64,000 nt of DNA from Paraphysoderma sedebokerense (lineage: Eukaryota > Blastocladiomycota > Physodermatomycetes > Physodermatales > Physodermataceae): NCBI GenBank assembly GCA_025602915.1, contig JAHLJZ010000022.1:62001-126000 (forward strand). Direction: 5' to 3'. The first letter of the stretch is position 1. The number at the start of each line of letters is the position of its first letter. The notes beneath the pieces were generated by a model. That model was not told the DNA's origin and ran no database searches. It saw only the letters and a program-made list of their open reading frames with translations. Positions 38,627 through 47,300 of the stretch are shown piece by piece. The translations under genes and the position numbers were made by a program.

Positions 38627-39132
38627 TCAATGTCTACCATCTTTCTTATGGTATTGACACCTATACAATGAAAAACAAACAGGGTTAGCTAGAATGCGGT
38701 TCCAGCGACGACCACTCGCGATTTGGAGAAAGCAAGAAAGTCTCCAGACGATAAATAATTAAGAAATGCTACATACTCTTCCTTTTTGTCATCCCAATAA
38801 CCTCCTCTAGAATTGCAAAACGATTTCCTGTACCCAAGATTGTATTTGTTGCATCTTACGAAGAAAATTTTAATGTTGAATGCCCGAACAAATATTTTAA
38901 TTTAGTCAATTGATTAAAAATACAGCGGCGTGGTTTATGCCATCATTTTGATTGGAATGGACAGATCTGATCAGCAATAACCCATTACGTACCTGTGTCC
39001 TTTGTCATCCCACTCATGTCCTCTTTGTCTGCAATCGTCTCTGTCCCTATCATAATTGTGCTTCATATCCGCGGCGACGAAGGTGACGAGTGCAAGTAAA
39101 ACGACGAGAAAGAGGATGATCTTACGAATCAT
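38627..39132 (-). CDS. Small secreted protein with two C-x13-C W-D-D-K repeats (83 residues)
   Basis: Hand-built from three exons: 39132-38993, 38854-38777 and 38660-38627 (stop TGA). Both introns are phase 2, donors gtacgt and gtatgt, acceptors taag and atag. The 83-residue product starts with a clear signal peptide (hydrophobic core from I5 to A21, A-A before D22). The mature part of about 62 residues has only four cysteines. They form two copies of C-x-x-R-G-x-x-W-D-D-K-x-x-x-C, at residues 34-48 and 60-74. In both copies the intron falls at the codon before the second cysteine, so the repeat most likely arose by exon duplication. No known peptide family is recognised. A TATTTAAA lies about 100 bp upstream of the ATG. 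Confidence 0.75.
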
Positions 39133-39234
39133 AGTGATGAGTTCGCTTTGACTTTTGGATTGTAAATTTGATTGTCAAATTAGGTCAGTTAGCGTGCGAT
39201 GTTAATGAGAAGACGGACTCAGGAGAGACGCAAG

Positions 39235-39242
39235 TTTAAATA
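39235..39242 (-). promoter_or_regulatory. TATA box of the small secreted protein gene
   Basis: TATTTAAA on the minus strand, 103 bp upstream of the start codon. Spacing is like the boxes of the lectin-like and amylase genes. Confidence 0.45.
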
Positions 39243-39717
39243 CTCTTGGCCTGAGGACTGGACGTCGAAGGATATAATGATTACATCATAATTATATTGG
39301 CACTGTTCGGAATAAAAAAGATTTCGATGATTGCATCACTTATAGATATAAACAATTTGATTCCCTCTGTGATCCGTAGAGGCACTGCCTATGGCGCTGT
39401 CGGCCTCGCTCGTTAAATTGGAGCTTGATCTTTCTGTAGATCACTTGGAACACGGGTACCAATATTAGCATAAAATGGACTGCGGAGGCAAGCGATGATT
39501 GAGTGTTCAAAAAGCATATTTATTTATTGGATTTCTACAAATCTATCTATTTACTGTAGTTTGTAATTCAGTCTTCATCTGTATTTATGTTCGATTTATC
39601 TTTTTTAAAATTTACATTCTACCACAGAAATAAAAATACATATAAGCGATAATAATTTAAATATAATTCAAGTCAAGATCTCGTCGTTCAACTTGACCCT
39701 CAACGCTGTGAGTGATT
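39243..39717. other. Intergenic region between the two small secreted-protein genes
   Basis: About 475 bp, AT-rich, with no gene seen. It holds the distal promoter of the cysteine-repeat protein and the 3' flank of the lectin-like gene. Confidence 0.4.
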
Positions 39718-40257
39718 TTAATTCACAATGACTTTATCAAAAAGCAATCGATCTTCACCACACCCACTGTAAAGAATCAAGGGTGTATTTTTCTTAGGAT
39801 TGGTTTTGCCACCCTTGGGATGAATGCATTTTCCACTTTTAACATGCACGATACCACGTTGAGGGGTGATCTCAAACATTCCATTCTCGGTGTTACAGAC
39901 ACTACTATAAACTAAAGCAGTGCCGTCCTTTTGACTATCGTCTTGAGCAATTAAACATTTCCCACTTGCAGTGTGTTTGATTGATTTAGTGGAGGCGTCG
40001 TATTGGAAAACTAAACGAGAAAGACCACAGCCATCGAATAACACTGCGTTTGTGTTGTCCGCGGGAACGTCCCCACCGCGGTAGGGATGAATACATTTAC
40101 CGCTTGTACGATGCATGAGGGAGAAATTGATTGGTGCCGGAGGGGCAGGGGTTTGGGTGGGTGCCGGGTAGTTGGTTGCCGGATCAACGTATTGGGCGAG
40201 AGAAGTAGCTGCCAGAGCTGAAAGCGCCAAGAAAAGAACAGAGACTGTAGATGCCAT
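39718..40257 (-). CDS. Secreted beta-trefoil (ricin-B-like) lectin-type protein
   Basis: Intron-free 179-residue protein. Signal peptide about residues 1-20 (cut after S-L-A), then a Pro/Thr-rich linker (P-A-P-T-Q-T-P-A-P-P). The mature domain has three repeats with S-G-K-C-I-H-P, S-G-K-C-L-I-A and S-G-K-C-I-H-P, each followed by a G-C or V-C partner about 28 residues on. This three-fold pattern is that of a beta-trefoil carbohydrate-binding domain. Repeats 1 and 3 also share a D/S-G-C-G-x-x-R-L-x-F end. The Q-x-W motif of classic ricin-B lectins is absent, so sugar binding is only likely. It is one of few intron-less genes in the window, which could suggest recent acquisition or retrocopying, but base composition looks ordinary. 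Confidence 0.75.
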   Translation of the reverse strand: MASTVSVLFLALSALAATSLAQYVDPATNYPAPTQTPAPPAPINFSLMHRTSGKCIHPYRGGDVPADNTNAVLFDGCGLSRLVFQYDASTKSIKHTASGKCLIAQDDSQKDGTALVYSSVCNTENGMFEITPQRGIVHVKSGKCIHPKGGKTNPKKNTPLILYSGCGEDRLLFDKVIVN

Positions 40258-41084
40258 TGCGTAAAGATTTTTTTGATATTTGGGAATCTAGAAATAAGAT
40301 AATATCTTATTGTCGATGTTGATGCTGTTGTTGAATGTAAAAATCCACAGATCCTTCCACGACCTTTATACCCCTCAAACCCATACCGTCAAAATCCCTA
40401 ATCCTCAAAATCTCAAACAAGATGCGCCAACCACATATCCGTTGTCCCTATAGTAATGATAACCTAATGAACTTTAATTTCAATTTTTATTCACAACAAT
40501 ACCAACGATGCTTTCGGTGCGTTCCGACATTTGGTGACGCTCAATACACGGTTTTTTGCGATGCGGTTTTTCTGACCCGAGATGAGAATGATAGGTGCGA
40601 CAGTCAGCGACAGGAATGAAACGGTAATTCCGGCATCGCAAATGTGCGTTACAGCAGGTTTAGTAAGTTCATTGCCATACTGCTTTACAGATTTGAATAG
40701 GTTACGTGTGAAATTGAATGTAGATGAGATGTTGTGTTGGAGGTGATGTATGGTTGTATTATTTATCGATCTTAGCAACGGACGTTGAACCTTGCAAGAC
40801 GTAATCGTTGCATTCAAATTGCGTAAGAAGCAGTTATACCGGGTCGTCAATAATGGGTTTATGAAGTAGTGGTATGAAACAATGAACTTTTACAAAATAG
40901 AATAAAGTACAAGTAAATTTAAAAATCCGTCTTTACATCCTTCATAATACCGCTTCAACAATTGATTTAGTCCTCGGTCCCAGTCTACATATAATATCCA
41001 TTTTCGACCAAATATAGAAAAATTTACCACATCGACACTCGAATGTCGTTGAATATTTTTCAGACAGACATAGACTATGCAATT
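40258..41084. other. Intergenic region upstream of the lectin-like gene, with a TATA box
   Basis: A minus-strand TATAAA at 40365-40370 lies 108 bp upstream of the lectin-like ATG. The rest (to the ORC2 3' end) is AT-rich. A minus-strand open frame at 40491-40850 shows no family marks. Confidence 0.45.
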
Positions 41085-42878
41085 TTAGCCCTCCAATCTC
41101 TCCAAAATTGCTTCTAACCCTTTACTTCCAAACGGTACAAACAACACTTCTGATCCATCCGACATTGTCTTTCTCACTACGATTTTGTGATCCCAAAATT
41201 CGGTCAAAATAGACTTAAAATTCACTTCACTCGTCACCAAGAATTCTTCTCGACATTTAGAGTACAAAGCCGTATACGGTATCCCATGATCTTGAAGACT
41301 CATAGATCCAGATTGATCGACACCAGCAGAGGAACCGGATGACGACCCGGATTTTAAAGAATCCAGTTGATGTTCGAGTAACAATTTAAATACGTTTCTA
41401 GATGTATCAGGCAAGTTCCCTAATGTTGTGATTGCACTTTGAATGGTAACTTTGTCTTGCTGAACCATAATCGAGTTTTCAAGACTAGTTTCAATTAAAT
41501 AGTCTCTGAATGTAGTCACATTGTGCCAAGTCCAATTGAATCTGGTCGATTTTGGGACGTCCCATAGATTGACAGCGTGGATTGAATCTATTGATGCGAT
41601 GAACCGAATGTTTGGGTGAGCGGCTAAATGGGATAATGTGGTTTGAGCTTTCTCTGAACGGAGCGACGGCCCATCAATGTTGTGAATTAAAATGTACAGT
41701 GTTCTGTAGGGGCGGGTCTTCGATGAAAAAGCATTGAGGATTAGATCTAGGTGGTCGGAGAGTTGACCCGGCGTTGTAGAGATTGAGAGGATGGACGAAG
41801 TGATTTGAGTCAATATGTCTTTGATCGTGAGTGTTGGAAAATATCCGTTAATTTCCAATACAGGAACGTTGGGCAGAATAGTATCAGTGAATTTAGTGAG
41901 TAAATGCTTCTTAGAACCATAACCATAGAACATAAGGTTGAATCCCTGGTGCAACAGAGTGAACCACTCAATAAATAAATAACGTTCGTAAAATGGTTCC
42001 AATTGCGAAATTTCGTTTGCGTGCTTTGGTTTTTGTGAAGCGAGACATTCAAGGAATTGCTTATGATTGAGAGTCGGTAACTGTGATAGTGTATTATTTG
42101 ATGTTATTGATTTGGACAGCTGGTCTTCAAAATACCGCTCTGTTCCGATATCGTCTGTATTCTCAACATCTCCAATATGTTGTTCACTTTCCTCCTCATC
42201 TTCTTCCTCTGCTTCATCCTCGCCATCTTCACTATCGTCGTCATCAGATACATCGAGTTCCTTCACCTTCGACAAAGCTTGTTCATTCTTATTCCGCCGG
42301 AACTGCTGGGCAGCGCTACCCGGTGTAGCGGCCCCTGATTTGATTCTATTCCTTGGAGTTCTTGTCCTTGTTTCGGCTTTTTGAGTGAATTTAGAATTTG
42401 GTGTCTTTTTTGAACTGAGCGGGGTCGATTGCGAAGTGGCCTTCTCGTTTGGTGTCGTGGTTTGTGATTTCGCAAAGGAGATAATATCCACTTTCTTTTT
42501 AGCAATAGCAAATCCATAAATATCTTCACCACGTAGATCATTCTCGTCATTTATAACTTCTCCATTCCCACCATCACTTTGATTCTCGCCCTCATCAGAC
42601 TTTCTTCGCTTTGTTGAGAGTAATAAATCATTGTCAGAATCGTCTTCGTCATCTGAATCTCGATGTTTGCTTGACCGCTTCGGCGGTTTACTCGGTGTTG
42701 AAGACTCAAAGAGAGCACTATCGGTATCGATAGTTTTGCGGGCAGATCGAAGAGGAGTTTTGGATTTGGGTTTTCGGCCTCGCTTCTTCAAGATTTTGTC
42801 TGATTCGGGCACGACGTTGGTAATTAGAGAGGGGAGTTCGGAATCATGAAGACAAATGACTTGGAGTGGTTCTGGCAT
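41085..42878 (-). CDS. ORC2: Origin recognition complex subunit 2
   Basis: ORC subunit that binds replication origins and loads MCM. Intron-free, about 597 residues. The start ATG at 42876-42878 gives M-P-E-P-L-Q; the frame is open a little farther upstream but without an ATG. The N-terminal half is disordered and charged: K-K-R-G-R-K-P-K-S-K (an AT-hook-like basic patch near 42775), Ser/Asp stretches and an acidic run of Glu near 42185-42240. The C-terminal half is the ORC2 AAA+-like domain: F-N-L-M-F-Y-G-Y-G-S-K-K-H-L-L (degenerate P-loop, as usual for ORC2), L-Y-I-L-I-H-N-I-D-G-P-S-L-R, A-A-H-P-N-I-R-F-I-A-S-I-D-S and L-W-D. A C-terminal winged helix follows. The length is normal. Confidence 0.93.
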   Translation of the reverse strand: MPEPLQVICLHDSELPSLITNVVPESDKILKKRGRKPKSKTPLRSARKTIDTDSALFESSTPSKPPKRSSKHRDSDDEDDSDNDLLLSTKRRKSDEGENQSDGGNGEVINDENDLRGEDIYGFAIAKKKVDIISFAKSQTTTPNEKATSQSTPLSSKKTPNSKFTQKAETRTRTPRNRIKSGAATPGSAAQQFRRNKNEQALSKVKELDVSDDDDSEDGEDEAEEEDEEESEQHIGDVENTDDIGTERYFEDQLSKSITSNNTLSQLPTLNHKQFLECLASQKPKHANEISQLEPFYERYLFIEWFTLLHQGFNLMFYGYGSKKHLLTKFTDTILPNVPVLEINGYFPTLTIKDILTQITSSILSISTTPGQLSDHLDLILNAFSSKTRPYRTLYILIHNIDGPSLRSEKAQTTLSHLAAHPNIRFIASIDSIHAVNLWDVPKSTRFNWTWHNVTTFRDYLIETSLENSIMVQQDKVTIQSAITTLGNLPDTSRNVFKLLLEHQLDSLKSGSSSGSSAGVDQSGSMSLQDHGIPYTALYSKCREEFLVTSEVNFKSILTEFWDHKIVVRKTMSDGSEVLFVPFGSKGLEAILERLEG

Positions 42879-43262
42879 GGATATATGATGGTGGAATGTA
42901 TGGATCTCGATTGTATAATGTTGTGTGTTCTTCTCGTGGGATTTGGTGAGTTGTGAAAGGGCAGGAGGAAACGCGAACAAGAACGAAGTAAAACCCTACG
43001 GTTTATCCAGAGATATTGACGCACATCAATGCTATGAAATAGAGCGGGATGAATCATTCAAATAGCTGTTGCTTTCTTTTGTCTTTTATTGTAATGTCAT
43101 CATAGATACGGGAGTCGCCCCACTACTGTTGGATCACTCAGTGTAGCTCATGCATTACAAGGAAAAGATGTATATCATCCAAATTTGTATACTACTATGG
43201 CATGATTTAGTGCCATAACAAGTATACATTGCCCCCAGTAAGACTACATAGTTCAACATTTA

Positions 43263-44084
43263 TCACTTGGACTCACGGCCAAAGAAATCGCAATACTCCT
43301 TCCAGGTCCATTCTCCATTCTCATCACCTAAAAATTCTGAAAAGCGGTCCAACACATCCCGATCGACATTTGGATTTCTAACCAAGCAATCCCAGTGTAT
43401 TTCATTAAGAAACTTTGTTATGATGTTCTCCGACAATGGCTGATATCGACTGAGCATGTCCCAGTCTAGTCTTCGATGAAATCTCTTGATGTAATCTTCA
43501 GGCAAGTCTTCATGACGACTCAAATATTCCCAGTTCCAGTCCCTGTCCGCTTCTATTTCACCGTACTGTCTGTACTTTTGCATTTGATACTCAATATCAG
43601 CTTTCATGGCGTCTATAAAGATCCAGGACTGTTTATGAAAGAACTCGTGGACGAAGGCATCCGAGAGACCCAGATTTTCACCTATCAGCAGCCAGTTTAC
43701 TAGGTGTTCATGTCGACGGATGAAGTCTTCAGAAATTGGCTGATATTGGGATATCATATCCCAATCGACGTAGTCACGGAATTCATCGATGAATGACTCG
43801 GAGAGAATTTGATGGCGTGACAACAGAGACCAGTTTAATTTCGTATGAGAATGCAAAAATCGGACAAAGGATTCCGAGAATTGTCGCCGAATGAATAATT
43901 TGCCAAGGAAGGGTGGGTGTAAAAGGTAAGGACTGTGCTGAATCAGGGTATGTTTGTTCTCTGATATCACCCTGTTGCAGAAACTGTTGATCAGACGGAC
44001 AGTCTTGAAGCGGAAAGGATGAACAAAGTTTCCGACAAAGTAGAGAAGAAGATCGTGGTCTTGGAACAGTCTGGCCAGAGTCAT
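43263..44084 (-). CDS. Tryptophan-repeat protein with about six 23-residue repeats
   Basis: Intron-free, 273 residues. After an N-terminal hydrophobic/basic segment (residues 1-75), which could hold an F-box-like helix, about six tandem repeats follow. The consensus is F-I-x-x-F-x-x-x-V-D-W-x-x-I-S-x-Y-Q-x-L-S-E-D. Clear copies end in D-W-D-M-I-S-Q-Y-Q-P-I-S-E and D-W-D-M-L-S-R-Y-Q-P-L-S-E; one copy is enlarged by about 30 residues. Proteins with similar W...S-E repeats are found in giant DNA viruses and in scattered protists. I do not know a function. A ctag directly before the ATG could be a splice acceptor, so an upstream exon cannot be excluded. Confidence 0.65.
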   Translation of the reverse strand: MTLARLFQDHDLLLYFVGNFVHPFRFKTVRLINSFCNRVISENKHTLIQHSPYLLHPPFLGKLFIRRQFSESFVRFLHSHTKLNWSLLSRHQILSESFIDEFRDYVDWDMISQYQPISEDFIRRHEHLVNWLLIGENLGLSDAFVHEFFHKQSWIFIDAMKADIEYQMQKYRQYGEIEADRDWNWEYLSRHEDLPEDYIKRFHRRLDWDMLSRYQPLSENIITKFLNEIHWDCLVRNPNVDRDVLDRFSEFLGDENGEWTWKEYCDFFGRESK

Positions 44085-44349
44085 CTAGGGGACAAGCATA
44101 TAGACAGTATGCGAGAGGAATGAGGATAATGGGTGAGCCAAAAATAGAATTTGTGTAAACTGCAGCGATACGAGGCCATTGTCCGATTCCTCGGCGCCTT
44201 GCTCCGTCGGCCCCATCGGCCAACCTTATCCAAAGTCTAGAGAAAATATGCCATTCTGTCTCTGTCTGTCTGTGGGATCCTGAGGTTGCATTAGTCTTTG
44301 ATCTCTCGCAATTCTCTGCTATCTCTACAGTCGATTGCCCTTGCAAACG

Positions 44350-47300
44350 ATGCTCTCATCGCCGAGGCCCGAAGATTCATCCCCGGTTCTCACTTCAGAT
44401 GAAATAACAAATTACTTGACCGAAACCGTCCCTCAAATTTTAGACCGGCATGACGCAGAGAAAGACAAAACACTGGTAATTTTGTCACATATTTATTATT
44501 TTAACACATCATTTAGACCAAATTTGTCGAGTTTGTTAGTCTTGTCATGAAATAAGCTGACACTCCTGTCCCTATGACACGAAATCAATCTCAAGCTGCA
44601 AAATATCCAAAGTTTGAACAACGTATATAGAAATGTGAATTCTGTCATCAATAACAGTGCGCCGCATTTTCGGTTTGGAGCTCGACAGGATGAAAATACT
44701 GAAAAAGGCCCCGACCATGACGCCGAGTCTACCCGCCCAAAAATTAAATGGATAACTTCAAGCCATACCGATTCGAAAAGTGTTGCGGCAAATGATCGAT
44801 TTCCTGAATTTCAGTATAGGGGATACATCGATCTTCCTGCCTCTGTTTCAAGGTAAGCCTTTTTTCAGCGACCCAAGAGACAATCACGTTATTGGTAACA
44901 GTTGTAGTTGTATTTAGAAACGGATGCTGGGCTGTCAAATTCGATCGTTATGATCCGTCAGGCAAAAGATTCGCCATTTGCGGCACCAAGGTTATCGTCT
45001 ACATACTGTCGACATTCTGCGGTCTGAGATACTAATTTAGATTTTGCATTCTGGGCTTTAGGTCGTGGTCCTGGAGGCTACAGATGACGGAAATTTTGCT
45101 CCCTTGTTTATTTATCCAAAGACCTGCTTTTCTTTAGAATTCACTTATGATGAGGACGATCCAACCACGTCACTACTTGCTATCGGTGGAGATGAACCGG
45201 TCATACACATTGTAGATTGTAAAACTGGTGTGGTGCGAAGGGTAACTCATTTATTGCGGTCGACAACTTCATCTTATCTTAAAGCTGACTACTATCGTGT
45301 TTTCAGCGGATAGTTGGTCCAGGAGGGGTAATTTATTAATTTTTATGTTTTTTCCATGAGAATAATCGTCTCACGTAACGCAAATCACTTCTGATTCAGG
45401 GCATTCATTCAATTACCTTTCATCCTCGTCACCCAAGTATCCTCGCCTGCGGTTCGAAAGATCAGTCAGTGCAGTTGATCAACATAAAGACTGGACACTT
45501 AATTGCAGTGTTTGGTGGAGCAAATGGGCATCGTTCGGAAGTTGTTTCAGTTGTATGTAAGATATGCGTGAATTTAGTTAACTTTATGTCTGTTAACAAT
45601 GGTGACTCCAGGATATTACAACCAGCGGTTCGTTTCTAGTCAGTGGTGGTAAAGATCATTCTGTCCGCATTTGGTCTCTCTCGTCACCTCAGTTGAAGAA
45701 TGCCATCGAAAATTCCTACAATTATGATCATCCAACATATCGAACAGGTCGATTGATATCGGATGAACCCATATTCGAAATATCACGGTTTCCTCCGCCT
45801 ATACAATATCATCACCCTGTATTTCTCACCTATTTTCTTCATTGGGATATTGTTGATTGTGTTCGATTCCTCACAGATGGCGTGGCGCTCGATGAATTAT
45901 TTCTATTATCCAAGTCTGTGGATGGATGCATAATGTTATGGAAACCCAAAAACCCGAAGAAATGGGTCGCAGGTACAAAAGTAATGCATTCTCTATTATT
46001 TCTGTTATTTCGTACATAACATTGTAAATTACTTACTTTTGGCTGATCTGTTTCTTCTTCCTTTCTCTTACTACAAAGGATCGCGGCCATGCGGTCGACG
46101 AAATCCTTCAATTTGAGTACAAGGTGACATCCGATACACAATGGTGGCCCCAATTTGCCCTTGATCCTTCCCTAACTTATTTAACTGTCGGTTCGCCCCG
46201 TGGATATATTTACGTTTGGAATATACCTGATTCTATCGACGAAGATAAATGTTTTCAACGAGGTAAAGAGAAGACTGAACAGTGGCTTCAAGAATCCGAG
46301 AAATCGCCATCAGATTTATCCATTGGCGGAGGGAGAAAGAGCGAGTCGGATAATGTTGGTAAGAGAGGGGGGACACCGACACAAGAAGGTGCAAATGATG
46401 GAAAAGAGAATCGAAATAGAAATGAGTGGGGCACGCAGGGGAATGATATTTGGTTGAAACTAGGAAGGTATCGTGCCGAGCCGGCAGAACCTTTAAAGTT
46501 GAAATTTGAAAATAAGCATAATGCGCAAATTGAATCGATAGCATTCAATTATGGCTCATCACGGTATGCAACAACGATCTTCCTTAGTGATCGCTTCTAT
46601 CTTTTCGCTTTCATTCTCTCCAACTGAAATTAGTCGTATATTGCGTGTTAACGACTCCTCCTCCTCGCAGAATTCTCCTCGCCTTATCGTCTACTGGGCG
46701 ATTACTTCGATGGGATGTAAGCTCGTCATCGACTACAGTCAAATCAGGTGATATTGACTGTAAAAGGACTATCGTCACTACTAAAGGCATCCCAACATCA
46801 GATGTACCGGATGATTCTGGGCTTCCGACCTTTCCTTGTTGGACTCACATAACCAGGAGTAGAGAGGTATCATTGATATGGTTTTGAATATTCCGGCCGC
46901 TTTATGAGACGTTTTGACATTAATCGCGTTACGTGTTCATTTTGTTTGACAGACCCCAGATGATAATGTTCTTCGGTACCTAAAAACAACATCTGAGTTT
47001 ATATGTCTTTTCTTATAGCTAACTATCATATTTTGGCAGATTTTTACCACAGATGCCCAATCTTACAGGCGACGAAGACGAAGACGATATTGATAAAAAA
47101 TGGCAAAAGATTTTGAACGAAAATTTTGATTCGTTTGTGTTCGCGGATTTGCCACTTTGGAGATCAGGATACTTCGGTTTGCAACATTCCAAATTCACCT
47201 CCTCCTCCGTTTGATAAACTAATGCTTCTACGCCATTCATATTTTCACGTTATGCACTCAACCCGATTCATTTCAATATCCCTTCTTAGATGTCCTAGTT

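Noticed and set aside
43783-44346. Minus-strand frame of 187 codons upstream of the W-repeat protein
   Set aside because: It overlaps the repeat gene in another frame and shows no domain; kept only as a hint that an upstream exon might exist.
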